Assembly (NCBI GenBank): GCA_030447305.1
Contig: JAUJPC010000003.1
Span: forward strand, 332,738 to 396,737
DNA: 64,000 bases
From: Actinomycetota bacterium
GTDB lineage: Bacteria; Actinomycetota; CADDZG01; JAHWKV01
Reading direction: 5' to 3'
This document shows, one piece after another, positions 17,623 through 27,747 of this stretch. The notes beneath the pieces are model-generated. The model saw nothing but the letters and a program-made list of their open reading frames with translations. It had not been told where the DNA came from and ran no database searches. Within the stretch, counting starts at the first letter, position 1. Every line of letters starts with the position of its first letter. The translations under genes and the position numbers were made by a program.

Positions 17623-18740
17623 GACCCAAACTACACCTCAGTATTGTGCTGGCGGCCGCGCTGACCTTGGGCGCATGTGGGGGTCAAACCACCCTAAATG
17701 AGCCGGGCAGCTACTTTGCACCCACGGCCGCCGTCGTATGCGGCGCAATCAACTGCCAGAAGATCGCCGAAAGCCGGATCAACAGTCAGCTGAGCTCCGC
17801 AGTCAACGATCCCGCCAACGCCAATGTCTTCAAAGGACCGGAGGGGGCTGCCAACCGCCTCGATGCCCAGCGGGAGATCCTCAGCGAGCTAATCCGGCGA
17901 GAGGTAGGCCTTCAGATGGCCCGGCGGATGAACATCACCACCAATCAGGCCGACGTCGACGCCCGGCTGCAAAACGTCAAAGCTGGTTTCGAAAGCGAGA
18001 CGGCCTTCAAGGAGGCCCTGAAGCAGGAGGGTCTGACCGAGGGGGAGCTCAGGGGCTTTCTGGAGAACGACAGCGTTCTGGCCAAGGTCCGCGAGACGGT
18101 GGGCAAGAATGCCAAAGCCAGCGAGGCAGAGGTCGAGCGGTACTACGAGTTGAACAAGTCCCAGTTCAACGAGCAGGTGAAAATCGCTCACATCGTCGTT
18201 TGCGGAAACTTCGATCAAGCCAATCGAAAATGCAACGTGAGCCCTGCGGACCAGCAGTTGGCAGCCGACATTGCGGCACGGGCCCGCAATGGAGAAGACT
18301 TCGCCGCCATGGCGAGGGAGTTCTCCGTCGACACCGCCAGCAAGGAGAACGGCGGCGAACTGGACTTCATCTCTCGTGGTGATGTGGTCCCGGAGCTCGA
18401 GGAGGCCGCCTTCAACATGTCCCAGGTCGGTGACGTATCGGATCCCGTTCAGACGCCGTTCGGCTTCCATGTGGTGAAGCTTGTCGCGGTGGGACGTCCG
18501 TTCGACCAGGCGAAGACACAAATTGCCGAAGTCCTGGCCACCCAGAAAGCCAACGCTGCCTTCGAAGAGTGGCTCATCGACGCAGTCAAGAGCGCCCGGG
18601 TGAAGGTCAACCCCAAGCTCGGCGTATTCGATGCGATTTCACAGTCGGTGGTGCCGAAGTCGGCGAAGCAAGCTCAGGGCAACGCCAACCGACCAGTCCA
18701 GCCGCCCGCTGCTCCGCCGGTGGCCCCCGCAGCCCCCTAG
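17619..18740 (+). CDS. SurA/PrsA-like lipoprotein peptidyl-prolyl isomerase
   Basis: 373 residues with a lipoprotein signal peptide (LSIVLAAALTLGACGG, lipobox LGAC). A SurA N-like helical chaperone region spans ~40-170 (REILSELIRREVGLQMARRMNIT). A parvulin rotamase domain spans ~185-295 (KIAHIVVCGNF ... FAAMAREFSVDTASKENGGELDFISRGDVVPELEEAAFNM ... TPFGFHVVKL). The tail is Ala/Pro/Gln-rich. Probably folds exported proteins. GTG start overlaps mfd; the mfd-surA-mazG-eno order is common in actinobacteria. Confidence 0.9.
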   Translation: MRPKLHLSIVLAAALTLGACGGQTTLNEPGSYFAPTAAVVCGAINCQKIAESRINSQLSSAVNDPANANVFKGPEGAANRLDAQREILSELIRREVGLQMARRMNITTNQADVDARLQNVKAGFESETAFKEALKQEGLTEGELRGFLENDSVLAKVRETVGKNAKASEAEVERYYELNKSQFNEQVKIAHIVVCGNFDQANRKCNVSPADQQLAADIAARARNGEDFAAMAREFSVDTASKENGGELDFISRGDVVPELEEAAFNMSQVGDVSDPVQTPFGFHVVKLVAVGRPFDQAKTQIAEVLATQKANAAFEEWLIDAVKSARVKVNPKLGVFDAISQSVVPKSAKQAQGNANRPVQPPAAPPVAPAAP

Positions 18741-18749
18741 CCCCCTGGT

Positions 18750-19478
18750 TTGAAAGACGCCGCAATCCCTCTGGAGACCCGGGGGACGGAGGCAGCTGCG
18801 CGTGCCGGTCCTGCATTCGAACGACTGGTCTCCATCATGGCCCGGCTCCGGGCTCCCGGCGGCTGCCCCTGGGACGCCGAACAGACGCATGAGTCCCTGG
18901 CGGTCCACCTGCTGGAGGAGGCCCATGAGACTCTTGATGCCATCGATTCTGGGAACATGGTCGATCTGGCGGAAGAGCTGGGTGATCTGCTGCTGCAGGT
19001 GGTCTTCCACGCCGAGATAGCGGCGGAGTCGGGCAGCTTTGAGATTGGCGATGTGGTGGACGGTCTGGTGCGCAAGCTGGTCGACCGCCATCCTCACGTA
19101 TTCGGTGAGGTGCAGGTCCGGGGTTCAGCAGATGTCGTAGCTAACTGGGAGACGCTCAAAAAGGAGCAGAAGGGCCGGACCTCGTTGTCCGAGGGCCTCC
19201 CGAAGGGTCTTCCGGCGCTGATCCACGCTCACAAGGTGCTTCGCCGGGTGTCCGGTGTGGGTCACGAGTTCGACGCCTCGCCGGAGCGGCTTACCCAGCT
19301 GTCGACAGCTGTGGGCGCCGAGATAACCGAGGAGACGGTGGGGGATCTCCTGCTGGAGGCGGTGGCCCTGGCAGGGGCGGCGGGGATCGATCCCGAGGGC
19401 GCCTTGAGGCGACGGTCGAACCAGCTCATGAAGGAAGCCGCGGCGCCACCGGCTGATCCCACCGGGACGACGGCCTAA
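18750..19478 (+). CDS. mazG: Nucleoside triphosphate pyrophosphohydrolase MazG
   Basis: 242 residues. The all-alpha NTP-PPase signature is clear: MARLRAPGGCPWDAEQTHESL, then HLLEEAHETLDAI and LAEELGDLLLQVVFHAEIA, giving the EExxE and ExxD metal ligands. The second MazG unit is partly present (AHKVLRRVSGVGHEFDA ... ITEETVGDLLLEAVALA). It hydrolyses NTPs and aberrant dNTPs. TTG start at 18750. Confidence 0.92.
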   Translation: MKDAAIPLETRGTEAAARAGPAFERLVSIMARLRAPGGCPWDAEQTHESLAVHLLEEAHETLDAIDSGNMVDLAEELGDLLLQVVFHAEIAAESGSFEIGDVVDGLVRKLVDRHPHVFGEVQVRGSADVVANWETLKKEQKGRTSLSEGLPKGLPALIHAHKVLRRVSGVGHEFDASPERLTQLSTAVGAEITEETVGDLLLEAVALAGAAGIDPEGALRRRSNQLMKEAAAPPADPTGTTA

Positions 19479-19552
19479 ACCTTTCTCACGCGCTTTGATG
19501 AGACAAGCGACGAGGGTCGAGATACCACACAATGCGGCGACAGCGCTGTTAA

Positions 19553-21216
<1,664 letters not shown>

Positions 21217-21361
21217 CCTCCTGGGCCGTTGGCAGACGGCGGGTGCCCTGACGTTTTCGCAGGATCGCTGCATCGCAGGCTCGGTGTGCCTCGATGCTGA
21301 TCGGGGTACGATTAGAGTGCGTCAGCGTTCGTTCACCAGTTTTCTAAATTTGGGGGGTTTA

Positions 21362-21727
21362 TTGGCAGAAGTAGGAGCAATTGTGGAAGGCACGGTCACG
21401 CGTTTGGCGGACTTCGGCGCCTTCGTACAGATAGGTGCCGGAGAGACAGGCCTGGTCCACATCTCGGAGGTAGACCGCAATTACGTCAAGGACATCAAGG
21501 AGCATCTGAAGGAAGGCGACAAGGTCAACGTGAAGGTTGTCGCCATCAAGGAAGATGGAAAGATCGACCTTTCGATCAAGCAGGCGGATCCTTCGTGGGA
21601 GGAGCAGTCCACTCGGGCACGCTCCGGCAGGGACCCTGAATTCGAAGCCAAGTTGAAGAGATTCATGCGTGAGTCTCAGGAACGCCTGGCCGATGTCCGA
21701 AGGCAGCGGGACTCAAAGCGCCAGTAA
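21362..21727 (+). CDS. S1 RNA-binding domain protein (YabR-like)
   Basis: 121 residues with one S1 domain: VGAIVEGTVTRLADFGAFVQIGAGETGLVHISEVDRNYVKDIKEHLKEGDKVNVKVVAIKEDGKIDLSIKQ. A basic tail follows. TTG 21362 sits just after a GGGGGG stretch at 21352-21357 and aligns with the family N-terminus. YabR-like genes often follow divIC, as here. Confidence 0.85.
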   Translation: MAEVGAIVEGTVTRLADFGAFVQIGAGETGLVHISEVDRNYVKDIKEHLKEGDKVNVKVVAIKEDGKIDLSIKQADPSWEEQSTRARSGRDPEFEAKLKRFMRESQERLADVRRQRDSKRQ

Positions 21728-21770
21728 CCCCCGATCCACCGCCCTACGGTCCGGCGGCGTTTTCTGTTCA

Positions 21771-22244
21771 GTGACCTCGATCCCAGAGGTGGACCTAGCG
21801 TCGGTGAAAGCTCAGCTCGGCCGGGAGCCCCGAGGTCGGTGGAGCGTCGCTCGCAGGTGCGCCTGTGGAAAACCGCAGGTACTCGAAACCTATCCACGGC
21901 TCGACGACGGGACGCCGTTTCCCACGCTCTACTGGCTTAGCTGCCGCAACCTCTCCTCCCAGATCGGCCGGCTGGAGTCCTCGGGATGGATGGCCCGGCT
22001 CAACCAACGGCTGGCCGAGGATCCCGAGTTCCACACGTCCCTCTGCCGCTCGACCGAAACCTATGCTCGGCGCAGGGACGAGCTGGACGTCTTGGGGACC
22101 ACCTCCCATCCCGGCGGAGGGCCGGACCGGATAAAGTGCTTGCATGCTCATACCGCCCACCACCTGGTGAGTGGTGACAACCCGGCCGGCGCTGAGGTTT
22201 TAAGGGAGCTGGGCTGGGAGGATCCGAAGAGGCCATGCGTATGA
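21771..22244 (+). CDS. DUF501 protein
   Basis: About 157 residues. VKAQLGREPRGRWSVARRCACGKPQVLETYPRLDDGTPFPTLYWLSCRNL is characteristic of DUF501, a conserved actinobacterial family of unknown function found next to divIC and ppx. Three Cys (CACG and SCRNL) are conserved and may bind metal. GTG 21771 chosen; the longer frame overlaps the S1 gene. It overlaps ppx by 10 bases. Confidence 0.85.
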   Translation: MTSIPEVDLASVKAQLGREPRGRWSVARRCACGKPQVLETYPRLDDGTPFPTLYWLSCRNLSSQIGRLESSGWMARLNQRLAEDPEFHTSLCRSTETYARRRDELDVLGTTSHPGGGPDRIKCLHAHTAHHLVSGDNPAGAEVLRELGWEDPKRPCV

Positions 22245-23179
22245 GGCTGGCAGCTATCGATGTCGGCACCAACACCACCCGGCTGCTCGTCGCCGAGGCG
22301 CAGGGAAGCACCTACCGGGAGTTGGACCGCCGGCTCACATTCACCCGCCTGGGCGAACGGGTCGACACGCAGAAGGTCATCGCCCCGGTGGCCATGAACC
22401 GCACGCTTGCCGCCATAGCCGAGTTCTGTTCGGTGTGCGGCGAGTTTGGGGTTGAGAAGCTAACAATCGCCGGCACCAGTGCGGTGCGGGACGCCCGCAA
22501 CTCCGGTGACTTCCTGAAGGCGGCCACCAAGCTTGCGGGTGCTCCCGCGGTGGTGCTCACCGGGGACCAGGAGGCCCGGCTTTCGTTCTGGGGCGCCACC
22601 GATGACCTGTCCGCCTCCAACTGCCTTGTGTGCGACATAGGCGGCGGATCGACCGAGTTCGTGCTGGGCACCCCGTCATCGGAGATCGCCGGCCGCATCT
22701 CCGTGGATATCGGTTCGGTGCGACTGACGGAGCGTTACTGCGTGTCCGACCCGCCGGCCACCGAGGAGATCCTGACGATGGAGTCGGCCATCGACGAAAA
22801 GCTGGAACAGGTTGACTCTCAGGTCCCTGTCGGCTCCGAGGCAGTGTTGGTCGGGCTTGGAGGAACCGTGACGACCCTGGCCGCCATCTATCTGGGGCGT
22901 GATCGATATGTCCCGGAACTCGTCGACCGCACAACTCTGGGGAGAGAGTCGCTGGACGCTCTGTACCGCAACCTCGCCCGCATGACGGTGGCCGAACGGT
23001 CCCGGATTCCGCTGCTGCCGGAGGGTCGGGCAGACGTCATCGTCGCCGGAGCTGCAATCCTCTCCCGCATTCTGGCCCGCTGGTCCTTCAGCGAGGTCGT
23101 CGTTTCCAACAAGGACATCCTGGACGGGTTGCTGCTCCAGATGATGGGCCGGCTGGACGACCGGGATCTGTCGGGGTGA
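22235..23179 (+). CDS. Ppx/GppA-family phosphatase
   Basis: 314 residues of the ASKHA fold. AAIDVGTNTTRLLVAE and CDIGGGSTEFVLG are the two phosphate-binding motifs; GLGGTVTTLAAIYLG completes the ATPase-like core. Exopolyphosphatase or (p)ppGpp phosphohydrolase activity is expected. The 4-base overlap with the following ABC gene suggests cotranscription. Confidence 0.9.
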   Translation: MRMRLAAIDVGTNTTRLLVAEAQGSTYRELDRRLTFTRLGERVDTQKVIAPVAMNRTLAAIAEFCSVCGEFGVEKLTIAGTSAVRDARNSGDFLKAATKLAGAPAVVLTGDQEARLSFWGATDDLSASNCLVCDIGGGSTEFVLGTPSSEIAGRISVDIGSVRLTERYCVSDPPATEEILTMESAIDEKLEQVDSQVPVGSEAVLVGLGGTVTTLAAIYLGRDRYVPELVDRTTLGRESLDALYRNLARMTVAERSRIPLLPEGRADVIVAGAAILSRILARWSFSEVVVSNKDILDGLLLQMMGRLDDRDLSG

Positions 23180-24072
23180 CGCCCGCCATAGAGCTGGTGG
23201 CACTGACCAAACGGTTCGGCACCGTGACCGCAGTCAACGATGTCTCGCTCACCGTCCACGTTGGGGAAGTCATGGGATACCTCGGTCCCAACGGGGCCGG
23301 CAAGACCACCACTATTCGCTGCCTGCTGGGGTTTGTCTTCGCCACCTCGGGCAGCATCTCCATCTTCGGAAAGGACGCTTTGAAGAATCGAGAGCAGCTG
23401 CTCGGCGAGGTCGGGTATCTGCCGGGCGAGTTTGAGATGTGGCCTAACCTCACCGGCGGAGAGGTTCTGGACTACCTGGGCAGCCTTCATCCCCGGCCAC
23501 CTTCCCGGCGGCGGGAGCTGTGTTCGCTTTTCGAGATGTCCGAGAAGGAGCTCGATCGGCAGGTGCGGTTCTACTCCCGAGGGATGAAGCAGAAGATCGG
23601 GCTGATCCAGGCCTTCCAGCACGACCCGTTGTTGGTGGTTCTGGACGAGCCGACCGCGGGCTTGGACCCCGTGATGAAAGAGCGATTCGTGGATCTGCTG
23701 CTAACCCAGCGCGACCGGGGTGGCACCGCGCTGCTTTCCTCCCACATCCTGTCGGAGGTGGAGCTGTCCACCGACCGGGTTGCCATCATCAGGCGGGGCT
23801 CACTGATCAAGATGGGCCCGACTGATGAGCTCACCGGTGAAAAGGTCCGTCATTGCGAGCTGGAGCTCAGACAACGGGCTCCCTTAGGGCTGAACCGGGT
23901 TCCCGGCGTGAGCAACGTCATGGTCAAGGGAAACCGGTACAAGTTCGATGTGGCGGGCGACATGGGGCCGATGCTGCGGTGGATCGCTCCTGCGAACCCG
24001 GTGGACTTCATCTCTGAGCCGGTCAGCCTGTCCGAGGCTTTCTTCGAGATCTTCGAAGAGGACCAGCCGTGA
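23176..24072 (+). CDS. ABC transporter ATP-binding protein
   Basis: 298 residues of the DrrA/CcmA type. Walker A GPNGAGKTTTIR, signature YSRGMKQKIGLIQAF, Walker B LLVVLDEPTAGLDPV and switch His SSHILSEVEL. Paired with the membrane gene that overlaps its stop by 4 bases. The substrate cannot be told. Confidence 0.92.
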   Translation: MTPAIELVALTKRFGTVTAVNDVSLTVHVGEVMGYLGPNGAGKTTTIRCLLGFVFATSGSISIFGKDALKNREQLLGEVGYLPGEFEMWPNLTGGEVLDYLGSLHPRPPSRRRELCSLFEMSEKELDRQVRFYSRGMKQKIGLIQAFQHDPLLVVLDEPTAGLDPVMKERFVDLLLTQRDRGGTALLSSHILSEVELSTDRVAIIRRGSLIKMGPTDELTGEKVRHCELELRQRAPLGLNRVPGVSNVMVKGNRYKFDVAGDMGPMLRWIAPANPVDFISEPVSLSEAFFEIFEEDQP

Positions 24073-24881
24073 ATTCGACGGTGTTCAGACACGCCCTCAG
24101 ACTCAGCCGCAAGACCGTGATCATCGCCTTGGTGGGGTTTGCGGCCTTTCTGTATCTGGGCTTGTTGGGCTCGTCCCTCGTGTTGCAGGACTTCGCAGCG
24201 ATGGCGGATGCAGGTGGGTTCCTGGAGAACCCGCCGAAGGCCGTGCAGGCACTGTCCGGCGGCTCCCTCGACTTTTTCAGCCCCTTCGGGTGGCTGGCCT
24301 CGTCGATCATGCATCCGATCTCGCTCACGCTGCAGACCATGGCCGCGCTCACTATCGCCGTCAGCATTCCAACCGAGGTTGAGCGCGGGACCCTTGATTT
24401 GGTTCTGTCCCGCCCGCTCAGCCGAGCCTCGTATCTGCTCTCGAAGGTTGCCGCCGGGATATCGGCCATAGCGCTGGTCGAGCTGGCCGGCTTGGCGGTA
24501 GTGCTACTGGCCCGCCTGACGCTGATCGACCTGGCCCAGGTATCGGTTGCCGCGGTTCTCCGGATGTTCGCCGGCTCCTTCTGCTTGTTCCTGGCGTTTG
24601 CAATGGTCGCCTTTCTGATCGCTTCCCGTTCCAGCCTGAGGGGCCGCGCCCTGGGGTTGGCGGTGGGCGTCGTCGTGGGCTCCTTCTTCTTGAACTTCCT
24701 GGGGCTGCTGTTCGAGGACGCCGGCTTCATCCGGTATCTGAGCCCTTTCCACTACTTCTCTCCTGCCGGGCAGCTGAGCGGCGACGCTCCTGCGTACGAC
24801 CTGGCGGTGCTGTTCGGTATCGCAGTCGCGGCAGGTCTCGCGGCCCTCCGGTTCTTCTCCACTCGGGACCTCACCCGTTGA
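24069..24881 (+). CDS. ABC-2 type permease
   Basis: 270 residues with about six membrane segments. The motif IPTEVERGTLDLVLSRPLSRASYLLSKVAAG is typical of ABC-2/NosY-like permeases. Partner of the preceding ATPase; together they form a simple exporter. Confidence 0.88.
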   Translation: MNSTVFRHALRLSRKTVIIALVGFAAFLYLGLLGSSLVLQDFAAMADAGGFLENPPKAVQALSGGSLDFFSPFGWLASSIMHPISLTLQTMAALTIAVSIPTEVERGTLDLVLSRPLSRASYLLSKVAAGISAIALVELAGLAVVLLARLTLIDLAQVSVAAVLRMFAGSFCLFLAFAMVAFLIASRSSLRGRALGLAVGVVVGSFFLNFLGLLFEDAGFIRYLSPFHYFSPAGQLSGDAPAYDLAVLFGIAVAAGLAALRFFSTRDLTR

Positions 24882-25027
24882 CGGCACAGTAGAATCCCGT
24901 CGGTCCTCCTCCATGCTGCTAATGGAATTTCTCGCACATACGCGAGCATGGTTGCGAGGTGGGGTGGCCACCGATACCGGCGGATATTGAAAGCAACGCA
25001 CGCGCGTTGCTCCAGGAGGCTATTGAG

Positions 25028-25765
25028 ATGAGCAACGGGCCGAACGCCAAGCGCCAGCGGCAGAAGGAACTTCGCAGGCTCAAGCAGGAGCAGGAGCGCA
25101 AGGCTGCTCTGGCGAAGAAGAGAAGGACGACCTTCATCCTCGTGGCACTCGGCGGCCTGGTGATTGCGGCGCTGCTGTTCCGTCCCGGGCGGGATCGTGC
25201 CGAAACCAGTGCATCCTCCACGTCGACTCCCAGCCCGAACGCTGCCGGCACCTCCGCGGCACCGGCCGACCCGACGAAGCCGCTGGCCACCGTGACGACC
25301 TCGCTCGGCGAGCTGCAGATTGAGCTGGCTTCCGACACCTCACCCAATGTCGTTGCCGCCTTCACGAAGCTGGCGAACGAAGGTTTCTACAACGACCTGA
25401 CCTTTCACCGGATAGTGAGGGACTTCGCGATCCAGGGGGGAGACCCCTCCGGCGACGGCAGCGGAGGACCTCCCGAAAAGACGGTTGATCCCGTCCCAGC
25501 AGGATTCCGGTACGTGCGCGGCACGGTGGCGATGGCCAAAGCGGCCAACGAGCCGGCGGGAACTGCCGGCAGCCAGTTCTTCATCGTTCCCTCGGACGCC
25601 GCCGCCGACCGCCTTACCCCCGACTACGCAGTTCTGGGGCGGGTTGTCACCGGGCTGGACACCGTGGACAAGCTGAACTCGGTGGAGACGGAGGTGGCGA
25701 ACGGTGAGAAATCGAAGCCGGTTGACCCGGTTACGATCGAAAGGATTGAAATAAAAGAACCGTAA
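25028..25765 (+). CDS. Cyclophilin-type peptidyl-prolyl isomerase, membrane anchored
   Basis: About 245 residues: a Lys/Arg/Gln-rich N-terminus (KRQRQKELRRLKQEQERKAAL), one membrane segment (TTFILVALGGLVIAALLF), a Ser/Thr/Pro linker, and a cyclophilin domain (VVAAFTKLANEGFYNDLTFHRIVRDFAIQGGDPSGDGSGGPP, GTVAMAKAANEPAGTAGSQFFIV). ATG 25028 is preceded by GGAGG; the earlier in-frame start lacks a site. Likely assists folding outside the membrane. Confidence 0.9.
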   Translation: MSNGPNAKRQRQKELRRLKQEQERKAALAKKRRTTFILVALGGLVIAALLFRPGRDRAETSASSTSTPSPNAAGTSAAPADPTKPLATVTTSLGELQIELASDTSPNVVAAFTKLANEGFYNDLTFHRIVRDFAIQGGDPSGDGSGGPPEKTVDPVPAGFRYVRGTVAMAKAANEPAGTAGSQFFIVPSDAAADRLTPDYAVLGRVVTGLDTVDKLNSVETEVANGEKSKPVDPVTIERIEIKEP

Positions 25766-25805
25766 GTTCTGGGTAACATCCTTAACTCGGCTACACTGTT
25801 TGCCC

Positions 25806-27014
25806 ATGTCCCAACGCTCTCTGCGCTTGCCCGGCCACAAACTGCCCATGATTTCGACTGTGGTGGTCGGACTTCTCGTCGTGGTTCTGGCAGGCCTGTC
25901 TCTGGTCTTCCTAAACAAGAGTGCCTCTTTGAACGAGCCGAAGTCGGTCGAAGGCAAGGCGCAGGCGGCTCAGGTTATAGACGTGGATGACGAGCTGGTG
26001 CCTCCGCACCGAGAGCCGGAACCACCACCGCCGCCTCCGCCGGCCCCTGCCCCGGCTCCGCCGCCCGCCCCGCAGGCCGCCAAACCGGCTCCGGCTCCGG
26101 CACCCGCCAAGGCACCCGCTGCGGCAAAGCCCGCTGCGGCAAAGCCCGCTCCTGCGCCGGCTCCTGCCAAAGCGCCGGCGCCCAGGAGCACTGCGAGCAT
26201 CGACCCCTATCGGGGCTTCGGAGCATGGGTGGACATCTACGATTACGCGATCCGCGACACCATGGACATTCCGGCTGCGGTGAACGTCATGGCCGACAAG
26301 GGCGTGCGGACCCTCTATCTGCAGACCGGCAGGTGGAAGGACCCGAACGACATCGTCAACGTGGATGCGGTCAACCAGTTCCTCGAGCGGTCGCACGCTC
26401 GAGGTATGAAGGTTGTCGGCTGGTACGTTCCCGGCTTCGGCAACATGGACCGGGACATCAGGCGTTCCATGGTGGTTCTGGAGTACAAGTCCCCCACCGG
26501 CCACCAGTTCGACGGATTTGCCCCCGACATCGAGACTCGTGAAGAGGTCGGCGGCGACGCCGGCCGGTACAACGCCGGAGTGGCCGAGTACTCGAGGCGT
26601 CTGCGGGCGCAGGTTCCCAATGCTGCGCTGGGGGCCATCGTGGACGATGCCAAGAACAACCTGAGGGCCCCCGCCCGGCACGTCGGCTTCCCGTGGGCCG
26701 AGATAGCCGCCAACTACGACGTCGTCATGCCGATGGCGTATTGGACGGTTACCAAGGGGAAGAACGGCGGGTGCGGCGCTCAGTACGACGCCGACGCCTA
26801 CATCCGAGAGGTGGTGTCCCTCACCCGAGACCACATGGGGACGGACAAGCCGATCCACCCGGTGGGCGGCATCGCCGACTGCGTGACGGAAAGCGAAGTA
26901 GTGGGCTATGTCGCCGCCACCAACGCCCTGGGCATCGGCGGCAGCTTCTACGACTTCGCCACCACCCAGTCCAGCGGCGTCCCGATCTGGAAGCACCTGG
27001 CCACGCTCAAGTAG
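25806..27014 (+). CDS. Proline-rich membrane-anchored protein with TIM-barrel hydrolase-like domain
   Basis: About 402 residues. One N-terminal membrane anchor (ISTVVVGLLVVVLAGLSLVFL), a Pro/Ala/Lys-rich spacer of ~80 residues made of PAPAPAKAPAAAKPA-like repeats, and a C-terminal ~270-residue domain. The latter has the alternating strand/helix pattern of a glycoside-hydrolase-like barrel: FGAWVDIYDYAIRD, VRTLYLQTGRWKD, RGMKVVGWYVPGF, FDGFAPDIETREEVGG, YDVVMPMAYWTV, IHPVGGIAD. The acidic pair DIE in strand 4 could be catalytic. No exact family assigned. The spacer would span the cell wall. Confidence 0.7.
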   Translation: MSQRSLRLPGHKLPMISTVVVGLLVVVLAGLSLVFLNKSASLNEPKSVEGKAQAAQVIDVDDELVPPHREPEPPPPPPPAPAPAPPPAPQAAKPAPAPAPAKAPAAAKPAAAKPAPAPAPAKAPAPRSTASIDPYRGFGAWVDIYDYAIRDTMDIPAAVNVMADKGVRTLYLQTGRWKDPNDIVNVDAVNQFLERSHARGMKVVGWYVPGFGNMDRDIRRSMVVLEYKSPTGHQFDGFAPDIETREEVGGDAGRYNAGVAEYSRRLRAQVPNAALGAIVDDAKNNLRAPARHVGFPWAEIAANYDVVMPMAYWTVTKGKNGGCGAQYDADAYIREVVSLTRDHMGTDKPIHPVGGIADCVTESEVVGYVAATNALGIGGSFYDFATTQSSGVPIWKHLATLK

Positions 27015-27145
27015 CGGCCGGCATCCCCTGCTCGCAGTCTTCCCAGGATTCCGCTTTGCCGGTACTCAAGCTGGTCCCTGGGTATCCTCTCGTAGCAAGC
27101 TCGGTCCGCGGCTCAGCTTTCCGCCGCGAGATAGGGGGGCATGGC

Positions 27146-27565
27146 ATGAGTCAAGAGGGCGAAGGACCCGCGATGGCATGGGTCCGGGAGTACAACGCAC
27201 AGAACTTGTCACTCGATGAGCTGGCGGACCGTATCGCCGGCCATGATTTTCGCAAGCGCAAGGGGGAAAAGCAGGAGCCGAATATGGCCCGGGCACTCGA
27301 GTATAGGGACGCCGACTACGAGGAGGGCACCTTCGACGAGGTCTACCGGGCGAGGGCGTTCGGGCTTCTAACCCGGCAGGACATGGACGTGATCCTGGAC
27401 CGGGTGCAGGAGACCGAGGAGACCGAGGACACCTCGGAACCTAACTTTGTTTGCCAGACTGCGTCTTCGCCGGCGCAGGCCACGCTGATCGAGTTGTCCG
27501 CTTCGTCGGAGCCCCAACTGATCAAGGTTGACGACGGCTTCATCAAGATCAAGGTCACAGGGTGA
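27146..27565 (+). CDS. Conserved-looking hypothetical protein, two-part acidic
   Basis: 139 residues, beginning MSQEGEGPAMAWVREYNAQNLSLDELADRIAGHDF. The first half is helical and charged, with MARALEYRDADYEEGTFDEVYRARAFGLLTRQDMDVILDRV; the end is a short beta segment (QLIKVDDGFIKIKV). I do not recognise the family. An internal ATG at 27173 is an alternative start. It is the last gene before the tRNA and island; two small overlapping hairpins at 27566-27593 follow it and may end transcription. Confidence 0.6.
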   Translation: MSQEGEGPAMAWVREYNAQNLSLDELADRIAGHDFRKRKGEKQEPNMARALEYRDADYEEGTFDEVYRARAFGLLTRQDMDVILDRVQETEETEDTSEPNFVCQTASSPAQATLIELSASSEPQLIKVDDGFIKIKVTG

Positions 27566-27673
27566 CGGAGCGTCAACTCCGGCTGAGGAGCCGAGCCGTG
27601 AACCTCCTGTTGACCTGCCCCAATTGCAACCCCAAGACTTCTGCCGAGGAAAAGGCATAGGGAAGGGCGCAGC

Positions 27674-27747
27674 GCCCCCGTACTCCAACGGGCAGAGAGA
27701 GTCGACTTAAAATCGATACAGTGTGAGTTCGAATCTCACCGGGGGCA
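27674..27747 (+). tRNA. tRNA-Leu (TAA), class-I-shaped, island attachment site
   Basis: A 74-nt cloverleaf. Acceptor GCCCCCG (27674-27680) pairs with CGGGGGC (27740-27746), discriminator A. The D stem is 3 bp (CTC/GAG). The anticodon arm GTCGA-CTTAAAA-TCGAT carries TAA at 27708-27710, reading TTA. The T arm is GTGAG-TTCGAAT-CTCAC. The variable loop is only five bases (ACAGT), whereas bacterial tRNA-Leu normally has a long variable arm, so the molecule is atypical and may be a rare or mobile-element tRNA. The antisense recombinase gene ends in it: its stop codon lies over 27707-27709, in the anticodon loop. Confidence 0.8.

Noticed and set aside
25911-26996. 361-codon antisense frame opposite the proline-rich protein
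   Set aside because: Low complexity (RRSRGRGRR) and caused by the GC-rich repeat on the coding strand.
26693-27145. Long open frame leading into the 139-residue hypothetical gene
   Set aside because: The upstream part is antiphase to the barrel-domain gene and rich in Arg/Gly; the real gene starts at 27146 or 27173.
27597-27659. 20-codon frame MNLLLTCPNCNPKTSAEEKA before tRNA-Leu
   Set aside because: The CPNC motif is suggestive, but the GTG start and short length give no independent support.
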